In this document: piece by piece, positions 29,203 to 37,511 of the stretch
How the letters are laid out: each line of letters begins with the position of its first letter
How positions within the stretch are numbered: the first letter of the stretch is position 1
Source of the DNA: Pseudomonas arsenicoxydans
GTDB taxonomy: Bacteria; Pseudomonadota; Gammaproteobacteria; Pseudomonadales; Pseudomonadaceae
NCBI RefSeq assembly: GCF_900103875.1
Contig: NZ_LT629705.1
Location: 1,626,501-1,690,500 of the forward strand
Length of the DNA stretch: 64,000 nucleotides
Direction: 5' to 3'
Program-made: the position numbers and the translations under genes
Notes under the pieces: model-generated
What the model saw: the letters and a program-made list of their open reading frames with translations, nothing else
Database searches by the model: none
What the model was told of the DNA's origin: nothing

Positions 29203-30492
29203 TTGCCGCGTTCTTCTGCTGTACGTTTCAGCCATTTCCTGCCGTCGTTACTGCTATTGCTTGCGGGGCTGGCGGCTGCCTACGTCAAGGATCTCAACGT
29301 CTTCTTCACCTCGCTGTTCAACGTGCTGCCAACGTTGGTGCTGTTGCTCGGCGGTGCGTATTGCGCGGTTTACCGACGTCAGCGAGAGCTGTTTCTGATG
29401 GTCACGGTGTACATCGCCTACTTCCTGCTCGATACGCAGACCGACTATTACCGCGACAACGGCAAAGTCCGTGATGACGCCGCGGTGGTGTTTCACCTGT
29501 GTTGCCTGTTGTTGCCGTTGATGTTCGGTGTGTTCGGTGCCTGGCAGGAACGCACCCACTTGTTTCAGGACATGGTGGCGCGCTTCGCTGTCTTGCTGGC
29601 CGTCGGCAGTATCGCGTTGGGCCTGGAGCAAAGTTACCCACAGGCTCTGTTGCTGTGGCTGTCGGAAATTCGCTGGCCAGCCCTGCATGGTGCGTGGATG
29701 AGCCTGATCCAGCTGTCCTATCCGGTGTTCATCGCATCGTTCCTGCTGCTGAGCTGGCAATACTGGCGCAACCCGAGACCCTTGCACGCCGCGCAATTGG
29801 TGGGTTTGCTGGGGTTGTTCTGGGCGCTGCCGAAAACGTTCATCCTGCCATTCACCCTGAACATCATGTGCAGTCAGGTGATGCTGATGATTGCGGCGGC
29901 GGTCGCCCACGAGGCCTACCAAATGGCCTTTCGCGATGAACTGACCGGTTTGCCGGGGCGTCGAGCCTTGAACGAGCGGATGCAGCGGTTGGGGCGCAAT
30001 TATGTGCTGGCCATGAGCGACGTCGATCACTTCAAGAAATTCAACGACACCCACGGTCACGACGTCGGCGACCAGGTATTGCGACTTGTCGCCAGCAAGC
30101 TGTCGAAAATCGGCGGGGGCGGTAGGGCGTATCGCTACGGCGGTGAGGAATTTGCGCTGGTGTTCGCGGGCAAGACGCTTGAAGAGTGCATGCCGCACCT
30201 GGAAGTCATTCGCGAATCCATCGCCACCTACAACATTCAGCTGCGCAACCAGGACAGTCGTCCTCAGGACGATCAGCAAGGTCGTCAGCGGCGCGCGGGG
30301 CCGGGTGCTGCCAGTGTTTCGGTCACCGTCAGCATTGGCGTCGCCGAACGAGTGGATCAGCGCACCCCTGAAAAAGTGCTCAAGTCCGCGGATGAGGCGC
30401 TCTACAGCGCCAAGGGCGCCGGGCGAAATTGTGTGGTGGCGTTCGGTCAGAGCCGCCGTGGCGCGGTACGCATGGACACCGCTGCGGGTTGA
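29203..30492 (+). CDS. Membrane-bound GGDEF diguanylate cyclase
   Basis: Makes the second messenger c-di-GMP. About seven hydrophobic segments occupy the N-terminal ~250 residues. The GGDEF domain starts at FRDELTGLPGRRALNERM, with the substrate-binding segment DVDHFKKFNDTHGHDVGDQ and an intact active site RYGGEEFALVF. An inserted Gln/Arg-rich stretch (RPQDDQQGRQRRAG) lies between the active site and the last helix. No RxxD inhibitory site is obvious at the usual place. The start is uncertain: the TTG at 29203 has GGAG 8 bp upstream, while in-frame ATGs at 29182 and 29167 do not. It sits between the dihaem peroxidase and the second acyl-CoA dehydrogenase. Confidence 0.88.
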   Translation: MPRSSAVRFSHFLPSLLLLLAGLAAAYVKDLNVFFTSLFNVLPTLVLLLGGAYCAVYRRQRELFLMVTVYIAYFLLDTQTDYYRDNGKVRDDAAVVFHLCCLLLPLMFGVFGAWQERTHLFQDMVARFAVLLAVGSIALGLEQSYPQALLLWLSEIRWPALHGAWMSLIQLSYPVFIASFLLLSWQYWRNPRPLHAAQLVGLLGLFWALPKTFILPFTLNIMCSQVMLMIAAAVAHEAYQMAFRDELTGLPGRRALNERMQRLGRNYVLAMSDVDHFKKFNDTHGHDVGDQVLRLVASKLSKIGGGGRAYRYGGEEFALVFAGKTLEECMPHLEVIRESIATYNIQLRNQDSRPQDDQQGRQRRAGPGAASVSVTVSIGVAERVDQRTPEKVLKSADEALYSAKGAGRNCVVAFGQSRRGAVRMDTAAG

Positions 30493-30581
30493 GTGATGAT
30501 GGCGCATTCAGCGTCTGGACTGTGATTGTGAGGCGTGGTGGGCGGCAGTAGGTTTGAACGATCTGCTGACGGAGAACGACC

Positions 30582-32378
30582 ATGCCCGAGTACAAAGCCC
30601 CCTTGCGCGACATGCGCTTTCTGATCGACCACGTCTTCGACTTTCACGCCAACTACGCAGCGCTGGGCGCGACCGACGCCAGCCCGGACATGGTCAATGC
30701 GATCCTTGAAGAAGGCGCGAAGTTTTGCGAGAACGTTCTTGCGCCGCTCAATCGCAGCGGCGACGAAGAAGGCTGCCATTTCGACAATGGCGTGGTGACG
30801 ACGCCTACAGGCTTCAAGCAGGCATTCGCACAGTACGTTGAAGGCGGCTGGCATGGTCTGGCGGCAGATCCTGCGTATGGCGGCCAGGGGCTGCCGAGTT
30901 CGCTGGGGCTGGTTATCAGCGAGATGGTCGGCTCCAGCAACACCTCCTGGGGCATGTACCCCGGCCTGACCCACGGCGCGATGTCAGCCATCCACGCCCA
31001 CGGCACCGAAGAACAGAAAAGCACCTATCTGAGCAAACTCACCGCAGGCCAATGGACCGGCACCATGTGCCTGACCGAAGCCCACTGCGGCACCGACCTG
31101 GGCATCATCAAGACCCGGGCGGTGCCCGCGGCCGACGGCAGCTATGCGATCTCGGGCAGCAAGATTTTCATCTCTGCCGGCGAACACGATATGAGCGACA
31201 ACATCATTCACCTGGTGTTGGCGAAACTGCCGGACGCTCCGGCGGGTACCAAGGGTATTTCGTTGTTTATCGTTCCCAAATTCCTGCCCGATGCCGAGGG
31301 TGAAGCGGGCGAGCGCAATGGTGTTTCCTGCGGGTCCATCGAGCACAAAATGGGCATCAAGGCGTCGGCCACGTGCGTGCTGAACTTCGATGAGGCCAAG
31401 GGCTTCCTGATCGGTGAGCCGAACAAAGGCCTGAATTGCATGTTCACTATGATGAACCATGCGCGTCTTGGCACCGGGATGCAGGGCTTGTGTCTGGGCG
31501 AGGCTAGCTTCCAGGGGGCGATCAAGTACGCCAATGATCGCCTGCAAATGCGTTCGCTCACCGGCCCGAAAGCACCCGAAAAAGCCGCCGACCCGATCAT
31601 CGTTCATCCCGATGTGCGGCGGATGTTGCTGACCATGAAAGCCTTCAACGAAGGCAACCGCGCACTGACGTACTTCACCGCGCAACTGCTGGACGCGGCG
31701 CATCTGAGCCCGGACGAATCCGCACGCCAGGATGCCGAAGACCTGCTGGCGTTCCTCACGCCCATCTGCAAAGCGTTCATGACCGACACGGGGCTGGAGG
31801 TGACCAACCACGGCATGCAAGTGTTCGGCGGTCACGGCTTCATTCGCGAATGGGGCATGGAGCAATTGGTTCGCGACTGCCGGATTGCGCCGATCTATGA
31901 AGGCACCAACGGCATTCAGGCGCTGGATTTGCTCGGGCGCAAAGTGCTTGGCAGCCAGGGCAAACTGCTGCGCGGCTTCACCAAAATCGTCCACAAGTTC
32001 TGCGCAGCGAACGCTGAGCATCCGCAACTGGCCCGCTATGTGGCACAGCTCAACGAGCTGAACCAGCAGTGGGGCGAGTTGACCACCAAGGTCGGCATGG
32101 CCGCGATGAAAAACCCGGACGAAGTCGGTGCTGCATCGGTGGATTACCTGATGTACAGCGGTTACATCATCCTCGGCTATCTGTGGCTGCGCATGGCGCT
32201 GGTGGCCCAGGCCCAACTCAATGCTGGCAGCGGCGATGCCGATTACTGCAAGGGCAAACTGGCGACCAGCGAGTTTTACTTCAAGCGATTGCTGCCGCGC
32301 ACCGCCGCTCATCGCGCAGCCATTGAGGCGGGCAGTGATTGCCTGATGAAGCTGCCGGCGGAGTTGTTTGCGCTTTAA
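30582..32378 (+). CDS. Acyl-CoA dehydrogenase 2 (600-residue type)
   Basis: Paralogue of the gene at 22124: 598 residues, the same N-terminus (EYKAPLRDMRF), FAD region MCLTEAHCGTDLGIIKTRA, catalytic-base region [15 protein letters not shown], and C-terminal extra domain. Codon-level divergence from its neighbours shows an old duplication, not an assembly repeat. A ribosome site GGAG lies before the ATG. By position it matches PA0507. The substrate is not readable. A terminator follows at 32401. Confidence 0.93.
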   Translation: MPEYKAPLRDMRFLIDHVFDFHANYAALGATDASPDMVNAILEEGAKFCENVLAPLNRSGDEEGCHFDNGVVTTPTGFKQAFAQYVEGGWHGLAADPAYGGQGLPSSLGLVISEMVGSSNTSWGMYPGLTHGAMSAIHAHGTEEQKSTYLSKLTAGQWTGTMCLTEAHCGTDLGIIKTRAVPAADGSYAISGSKIFISAGEHDMSDNIIHLVLAKLPDAPAGTKGISLFIVPKFLPDAEGEAGERNGVSCGSIEHKMGIKASATCVLNFDEAKGFLIGEPNKGLNCMFTMMNHARLGTGMQGLCLGEASFQGAIKYANDRLQMRSLTGPKAPEKAADPIIVHPDVRRMLLTMKAFNEGNRALTYFTAQLLDAAHLSPDESARQDAEDLLAFLTPICKAFMTDTGLEVTNHGMQVFGGHGFIREWGMEQLVRDCRIAPIYEGTNGIQALDLLGRKVLGSQGKLLRGFTKIVHKFCAANAEHPQLARYVAQLNELNQQWGELTTKVGMAAMKNPDEVGAASVDYLMYSGYIILGYLWLRMALVAQAQLNAGSGDADYCKGKLATSEFYFKRLLPRTAAHRAAIEAGSDCLMKLPAELFAL

Positions 32379-32400
32379 TCTTTAAAACCAGTGACAAAGG

Positions 32401-32427
32401 AGCCCGCGCTATTGCGGGCTTTTTTAT
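32401..32427 (+). terminator. Terminator after acyl-CoA dehydrogenase 2
   Basis: AGCCCGC-GCTATT-GCGGGCT followed by TTTTT. Confidence 0.88.
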
Positions 32428-32431
32428 GACT

Positions 32432-32450
32432 GTTTAGTCAGTGACTAAAC
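32432..32450. promoter_or_regulatory. Perfect 19-bp palindrome, putative operator
   Basis: GTTTAGTCA-G-TGACTAAAC is perfectly symmetric (9-bp arms). It lies about 115 bp upstream of the third acyl-CoA dehydrogenase, right after the preceding terminator. The form suits a TetR-family dimer; the regulator is not identified. Confidence 0.6.
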
Positions 32451-32565
32451 ATTACAAAATGGTCACTGCCTGACCCTATGTGTCGCAAAAGTTGTTGGGG
32501 TACACTCGGACCCAACGAAAGCACTATTCCTACGAATCACCTGTAAAGATCTTGCGAGGTTTGCC

Positions 32566-34344
32566 ATGGCTGACTACAAAGCGCCCCTGCGCGATATGCG
32601 CTTCGTCCTCAATGAAGTATTCGAGGTCGCCAAACTCTGGGCCGAACTGCCTGCGCTGGCCGATACCGTCGATGCGGAAACCGTCGAGGCCATTCTCGAA
32701 GAAGCCGGCAAAGTCACCAGCAAAAGCATCGCGCCGCTGAGCCGTGCGGCTGACGAAGAAGGTTGCCATTGGGCGGATGGTGCCGTCACCACGCCGGCAG
32801 GTTTCCCACAGGCTTATCAGACTTACGCTGAAGGCGGCTGGGTCGGTGTCGGTGGCGATCCGACCTACGGCGGCATGGGCATGCCCAAGGCGGTTTCGGC
32901 GCAAGTCGAAGAGATGGTCAACTCCGCGAGCCTGTCGTTCGGTCTGTACCCGATGTTGACCGCCGGCGCCTGCCTGTCGATCAACGCCCACGCCAGCGAC
33001 GAGCTGAAAGCCGCTTACCTGCCGAACATGTACGCGGGCGTCTGGGCCGGTTCCATGTGCCTGACCGAGCCGCACGCAGGCACGGACCTTGGGATCATTC
33101 GCACCAAGGCCGAACCTCAGGCCGACGGTTCCTACAAAGTCAGCGGCACCAAGATCTTCATCACCGGCGGTGAACACGACCTGACCGAAAACATCATCCA
33201 CCTGGTACTGGCCAAGCTGCCGGATGCACCGGCGGGGCCGAAAGGCATTTCGCTGTTCCTGGTGCCGAAGTTCATGGTCAATGCCGATGGCAGCCTGGGT
33301 GCGCGCAACCCGGCGAACTGCGGTTCGATTGAACACAAGATGGGCATCCAGGCGTCTGCGACCTGTGTAATGAACTTCGACGAAGCTGTGGGTTATCTGG
33401 TCGGTGAGCCGAACAAAGGCCTGGCGGCCATGTTCACCATGATGAACTACGAACGTCTGGGCGTCGGTATCCAGGGCCTGGCCACCGGCGAGCGTTCCTA
33501 CCAGAACGCCATCGAGTACGCCCGCGACCGTCTGCAAAGCCGTTCGCCAACCGGCGCGCAGAACAAAGACAAAGTCGCTGACCCGATCATCGTCCACCCG
33601 GACGTGCGTCGTATGCTGCTAACCATGAAAGCCTCGAACGAAGGCGGCCGTGCATTCTCGACTTACGTGGCGATGCAACTGGACACCGCCAAGTTCAGCG
33701 AAGACGCGACCACCCGCAAGCGTGCGGAAGACCTGGTGGCATTGCTGACCCCGGTGGCCAAGGCGTTCCTCACCGATCTGGGCCTGGAAACCACGGTTCA
33801 TGGCCAACAGATCTTCGGCGGCCACGGTTACATCCGCGAATGGGGTCAGGAGCAACTGGTGCGCGACGTGCGTATCACCCAGATCTACGAAGGCACCAAC
33901 GGTATTCAGGCGCTGGACCTCGTCGGACGCAAGATCGTCGGCACCGGCGGTGCGTTCTACAACCTGTTTGCCGACGAGATTCGTCATTTCACTGCCACGG
34001 CCAGCGCTGACTTGGCGGAGTTCACCAAGCCGCTGAACGATGCCGTGACCACCCTCGATGAACTGACCGCCTGGCTGCTGGACCGCGCGAAAAGCAACCC
34101 GAACGAAATCGGCGCTGCGTCGGTCGAGTATCTGCAAACCTTCGGTTATGTAGCCTACGCGTACATGTGGGCATTGATGGCCAAGGCCGCCTTGGGCAAA
34201 GAAGCGCAGGACGATTTCTACGCGAGCAAATTGGGCACGGCGCGGTTCTACTTCGCCCGCCTGCTGCCGCGCATTCACTCGTTGAGCGCGTCGGTGAAGG
34301 CCGGCAGCGAATCGCTGTTCCTGCTGGATGCCGCACAATTCTGA
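32566..34344 (+). CDS. Acyl-CoA dehydrogenase 3 (600-residue type)
   Basis: Third paralogue, 592 residues, with N-terminus [16 protein letters not shown] region MCLTEPHAGTDLGIIRTKAE, catalytic-base region IYEGTNGIQALDLVG, and the C-terminal domain of the long class. It is the most divergent of the three in its C-terminal half. By position it matches PA0508. It has its own promoter region with a perfect palindrome at 32432-32450, so it is probably regulated separately from the other two. Confidence 0.93.
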   Translation: MADYKAPLRDMRFVLNEVFEVAKLWAELPALADTVDAETVEAILEEAGKVTSKSIAPLSRAADEEGCHWADGAVTTPAGFPQAYQTYAEGGWVGVGGDPTYGGMGMPKAVSAQVEEMVNSASLSFGLYPMLTAGACLSINAHASDELKAAYLPNMYAGVWAGSMCLTEPHAGTDLGIIRTKAEPQADGSYKVSGTKIFITGGEHDLTENIIHLVLAKLPDAPAGPKGISLFLVPKFMVNADGSLGARNPANCGSIEHKMGIQASATCVMNFDEAVGYLVGEPNKGLAAMFTMMNYERLGVGIQGLATGERSYQNAIEYARDRLQSRSPTGAQNKDKVADPIIVHPDVRRMLLTMKASNEGGRAFSTYVAMQLDTAKFSEDATTRKRAEDLVALLTPVAKAFLTDLGLETTVHGQQIFGGHGYIREWGQEQLVRDVRITQIYEGTNGIQALDLVGRKIVGTGGAFYNLFADEIRHFTATASADLAEFTKPLNDAVTTLDELTAWLLDRAKSNPNEIGAASVEYLQTFGYVAYAYMWALMAKAALGKEAQDDFYASKLGTARFYFARLLPRIHSLSASVKAGSESLFLLDAAQF

Positions 34345-34352
34345 CAATGTAG

Positions 34353-34380
34353 CGTCATGTAAGCATTCTCTTACATGACG
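34353..34380 (+). promoter_or_regulatory. GacA box (upstream activating sequence) of rsmY
   Basis: TGTAAG-CATTCT-CTTACA (34358-34375) matches the GacA consensus TGTAAG-N6-CTTACA exactly. The dyad extends to 11-bp arms (CGTCATGTAAG mirrored). A -10-like TAATCT lies at 34420-34425. Confidence 0.93.
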
Positions 34381-34432
34381 TACTGCTGTTTTCCCATATG
34401 CGAAGATTGGATCCAGAGCTAATCTACTTCAC

Positions 34433-34553
34433 ATGGACGTCGCGCAGGAAGCGCAAAGCAACAACACGGACACGTAGGATTCTGCCAGGACGGCGGAGTG
34501 AAATGGATGTCAGGGAAACAGTCTGCAAAGCCCCGCTTCGGCGGGGTTTTCTT
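34433..34553 (+). ncRNA. rsmY: Gac/Rsm regulatory small RNA, RsmY type
   Basis: About 120-nt RNA that sequesters RsmA/RsmE (CsrA-family) translational repressors. The 5' end has GGA in ATGGACGT, then the diagnostic hairpin GCGCAGGAAGCGC. More GGA motifs follow (ACGGACACG, TAGGATTC, CCAGGACGG, GCGGAG, ATGGATGT, CAGGGAAA), ending in a GC-rich terminator hairpin CCCCGC-TTCG-GCGGGG with T-run (34531-34555). A perfect GacA box and a -10 element lie upstream. RsmY rather than RsmX/RsmZ is chosen for the GCGCAGGAAGCGC start and the neighbouring LysR and class III aminotransferase genes, as near rsmY in P. aeruginosa. Ends are estimates. Confidence 0.92.
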
Positions 34554-34571
34554 TTGCCTGCAGAAAAGTAT

Positions 34572-35501
34572 TCAGCTCAGTGCGTCGAGGGTTGGTGCGC
34601 TGTTCAAGCGGTCATCCGGCCCATTCATGACTTCCTCCAGCAATGTTCGCAATAAGGCCAGCGAGGCCTGTTGCCGCTGCACATCCCGGCACACCAATCC
34701 GACTTTTAGCGGCACCCGCGGCTCGGTCAGCGGCTTCCAAAGCAGTTCATTATTGTCGAGCGCCTTTTGCGAGCGCCCCGGCAGGACCGTTGCCAGCCGC
34801 GTGTGGGGCAAGCTGTCGAGAATCCCCGCCATATTATTCAACTCCGCCTGCACCTGCGGACGCCGTCCCAGATTGGCCAGTTGTGTCTGCCAGATCTGCC
34901 GTATCTGAAACTCTTCACCCAGCAACAGCATCGGCAACTCGGCGGCCTGACTCATCGAGACTTTCTTGAATTCACGCAACGGGTGGTCCGCCGGGATGAC
35001 CAGCGTCAGTTCATCCTCGTACAGCATCACGCCATGCAGACCCGGCTGACGGGGCGGCAGGTAGCTGATACCGATATCGAGTGAGCCATTGAGCAGCCGG
35101 CGTTCGATCTCCAGACCGGTCAATTCATAAATCTGCACCACCAGGTGCGGCTGCGCTTTGCGCACGCGCTCCAGCATCTGCGGCACCAGACTGCTGTGAA
35201 CCGTTTGCAGCACGCCGATGGCCAACGTGCGCAACGCCTGGCCCTTGAAATTGCCCAACGCCTCGCGCGCCCTTTGCAAGCCATCGAGCAAGGGCAGGGC
35301 GTGGTTGTACAACGTGTGTGCGGCCAACGTGGGCAACAGGCGTTTGCTGCTGCGCTCGAACAGGCTCACATCGAGGTTTTGTTCCAGATGACGGATCTGC
35401 TGGGACAGTGCCGGCTGGGAAATGGAAAGTCGCTCGGCCGCCCGGCCCACGTGGCCTTCTTCGTAGACCGCGACGAAATAACGCAGTTGCTTGAAATCCA
35501 T
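34572..35501 (-). CDS. LysR-family transcriptional regulator
   Basis: A 309-residue DNA-binding regulator. The winged helix is at 1-60 (FKQLRYFVAVYEEGHVGRAA, SISQPALSQQIRHLE) and the substrate-binding domain at about 90-295. The sequence resembles the CynR-like branch. It is convergent with rsmY and divergent from the class III aminotransferase-fold gene at 35671, whose promoter it may control. The effector is unknown. Confidence 0.9.
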   Translation of the reverse strand: MDFKQLRYFVAVYEEGHVGRAAERLSISQPALSQQIRHLEQNLDVSLFERSSKRLLPTLAAHTLYNHALPLLDGLQRAREALGNFKGQALRTLAIGVLQTVHSSLVPQMLERVRKAQPHLVVQIYELTGLEIERRLLNGSLDIGISYLPPRQPGLHGVMLYEDELTLVIPADHPLREFKKVSMSQAAELPMLLLGEEFQIRQIWQTQLANLGRRPQVQAELNNMAGILDSLPHTRLATVLPGRSQKALDNNELLWKPLTEPRVPLKVGLVCRDVQRQQASLALLRTLLEEVMNGPDDRLNSAPTLDALS

Positions 35502-35670
35502 AAGGTGCGCTTATCGAAAATGCTGGGAAATCGAAATGGCTCAACGCCTTGTCTGGGCCTAGTCTAACCGCATTCACAAGGCTTACAGGGCCATAGAACG
35601 CGATGAATACCGTTTCCCTCGATGGTGTTTGCATAGGTAAGACAAAAAACCTCCCGCGAGGCTTTTTTGC

Positions 35671-36903
35671 ATGAATTTGTTCAGTTTGCGGCGCACTCCG
35701 CCGAGTCTTGATGACCTGGCCGTCGACACTTTCCGGCCATCGCGTAGCGACAACCTTTCCAGTGAGTTCCTGATGCCCAGTGTCGAACGGCCCAGCCAGA
35801 TTTTCGTCCGTGGCCAGGGCTCGTGGTTGTGGGATAGCGATGACCGCGCGTACCTGGATTTTTCACAGGGCGGCGGCGCCAATAGCCTGGGACACAGCCC
35901 GTCGGTGCTGGTCAACGCAATTTCGGAGCAGGCCCGATCGCTGATCAATCCGGGATTCGGCTTGCATAACCGCGGCATGCTCAGCCTTGCCGAGCAACTC
36001 TGCGCCCGTACCGGCAGTGATCAGGCCTACCTGCTCAACAGCGGCAGCGAGGCGTGTGAAGCAGCGATTCAACTTGCACGTAAATGGGGTCAACGTCATC
36101 GCGGTGGGGCTTCTCGGATTATTGTTGCCACTAATGGCCAGCGTCCGGGGATGACTTCCACTGGAGACTTTCACCACGTTCCTTTCAATGACCTTATGGC
36201 GATGCACGCGGCGGTCGATGCCCGGACCGTGGCGATCATGCTCGAACCGATCCAGAGCGAAGCCGGAGTGATTGCAGCCACCGAGTCTTACCTCAAAGGT
36301 GTCGAACGCCTATGCCGGGAGCTTGGGATTCTGTTGATCCTCGACGAAGTACAAACCGGCATAGGCCGCTGCGGCACCTTGCTTGCCGAAGAGTCCTACG
36401 GCGTTCGGGCAGACATCGTCGTCCTCGGTGGCGGGCTCGGTGGTGGCGTGCCATTGGCCGCGTTGTTGGCGCGAGGCAAGGCGTGCTGTTTGGACATTGG
36501 TGACTTGGCCGGCACCCACCATGGCAACGCACTGATGACGGTCGCCGGGCTGGTGGTCCTCGACAGCGTGCAAGACCAGGGCTTTCTCGATCATGTCGGG
36601 CAAACCGGCCAGCACCTGCGCGAAGGCCTGCAGCGTTTGTCCCATCGCTATGGTCACGGCGAGTTACGGGGCCAAGGATTACTTTGGGGGCTAAGCCTGT
36701 CCGATGATTCGGCTGATGCCGTCGTCAAGTCAGCGTTGTACGAAGGCTTGTTGCTCGACGCCCCACAACCTGACTGCCTGCGCTTTACCCCGGCCCTCAC
36801 CGTCAGCAAAGCCAACATCGACGAGATGCTCCTGCGACTGGCCCGCGCCTTCTCCCGAGTGCGCACTGCGCAACTGCAATGCCGCAAAGGGATCGCAGTC
36901 TGA
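35671..36903 (+). CDS. Class III aminotransferase-fold protein lacking the PLP lysine
   Basis: A 410-residue protein of the ArgD/ornithine aminotransferase fold (SWLWDSDDRAYLDFSQGGGA, LNSGSEACEAAIQLARKWG, LLILDEVQTGIGRCG). The residue that should be the PLP Schiff-base lysine is missing: the usual T-L-A-K-G-L-G-G-G reads V-L-G-G-G-L-G-G-G, with Gly254 in place of Lys. The HGR motif after the N-terminal third is also altered (NGQRPG). The frame is otherwise intact over full length, so this is not an ordinary pseudogene. It may be a non-catalytic relative or use another lysine. The start is uncertain because a weak terminator-like stem ends just before the ATG; an internal ATG at 35773 is an alternative. 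It lies divergent from the LysR gene. Confidence 0.85.
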   Translation: MNLFSLRRTPPSLDDLAVDTFRPSRSDNLSSEFLMPSVERPSQIFVRGQGSWLWDSDDRAYLDFSQGGGANSLGHSPSVLVNAISEQARSLINPGFGLHNRGMLSLAEQLCARTGSDQAYLLNSGSEACEAAIQLARKWGQRHRGGASRIIVATNGQRPGMTSTGDFHHVPFNDLMAMHAAVDARTVAIMLEPIQSEAGVIAATESYLKGVERLCRELGILLILDEVQTGIGRCGTLLAEESYGVRADIVVLGGGLGGGVPLAALLARGKACCLDIGDLAGTHHGNALMTVAGLVVLDSVQDQGFLDHVGQTGQHLREGLQRLSHRYGHGELRGQGLLWGLSLSDDSADAVVKSALYEGLLLDAPQPDCLRFTPALTVSKANIDEMLLRLARAFSRVRTAQLQCRKGIAV

Positions 36904-36953
36904 TCAGACCCGACCTACACGAATTCCCGAACCGTCTCGCGGTAATAACGCAT

Positions 36954-36992
36954 CGCCCCACGTTGGATCTTTTCGCGTGGGGCGTTTTTTTG
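36954..36992 (+). terminator. Terminator after class III aminotransferase-like gene
   Basis: CGCCCCACG...CGTGGGGCG stem followed by seven T. Confidence 0.85.
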
Positions 36993-37117
36993 TCTCTGCG
37001 TTTTGCCAAATGGATTCAGTACTTGAGCGTGAGCAGGATCGATGGCTTTTTAAAAGGACCAGCAAGGACTGCTGGTGCCAGTGAAACAACCTTATTGAAG
37101 AACTGGTTTTGAAATCT

Positions 37118-37134
37118 ATACCACTGAGTGGTAT
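37118..37134. promoter_or_regulatory. Palindromic operator of toxin-antitoxin operon
   Basis: ATACCACT-G-AGTGGTAT is a perfect 17-bp palindrome, 20 bp upstream of the toxin start. It is likely the autoregulatory site bound by the HTH antitoxin. Confidence 0.75.
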
Positions 37135-37154
37135 GTTTTTTGGAAGGGACGCCG

Positions 37155-37511
37155 ATGTCACCAAGGTTATTCAAGACAAAAAGCTTTGCGATGCAGGCTG
37201 GTAAAGCATGGATCAGTGATGAAGAACTTCGGGAAGCATTCACCGAAATGCTCAATGGCCAAGCGGATGATCTCGGCGGCGGGGTCTGGAAAAAGCGTTT
37301 GAATGCCAACCGCCATCGATCGATCGTTCTGGCGAAGAGTGGGCGTTATTGGATCTATCAGGTGCTGTTTGCCAAGCAGGATCGGAGCAATATCAGTCCC
37401 AAGGAACTGAGTGATTTACGCACACTGGCGAAGACGTACGCCGGGCTGACAGATGTGCAAGTGCGACGGCTGCTGGATATGAAGGAGTTTGTGGAGATAT
37501 CTCATGAGTAA
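37155..37511 (+). CDS. Type II toxin, RelE/HigB-like
   Basis: A 118-residue protein resembling the RelE-type family of mRNA interferases (Pfam RelE/DUF1044 type). Segments are RLFKTKSFAMQAGKAWISDE, LGGGVWKKRLNANRHRSIVL and YWIYQVLFAKQDRSNI, with the Lys/Arg-rich patch expected for ribosome-dependent RNA cleavage. The ATG at 37155 is preferred for its GGGAC-type ribosome site and because it lies downstream of the operator. It is followed by its antitoxin with an 8-bp overlap (toxin first, as in higBA). Confidence 0.85.
   Translation: MSPRLFKTKSFAMQAGKAWISDEELREAFTEMLNGQADDLGGGVWKKRLNANRHRSIVLAKSGRYWIYQVLFAKQDRSNISPKELSDLRTLAKTYAGLTDVQVRRLLDMKEFVEISHE

Noticed and set aside
29254..30507. 417-codon minus-strand frame opposite the GGDEF gene
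   Set aside because: Low-complexity Gln/His/Arg composition and antisense to a gene with an intact GGEEF motif.
22124..34344. Possible assembly duplication of acyl-CoA dehydrogenases
   Set aside because: The three copies differ at many codons and in length; they are old paralogues matching a known multi-gene arrangement.
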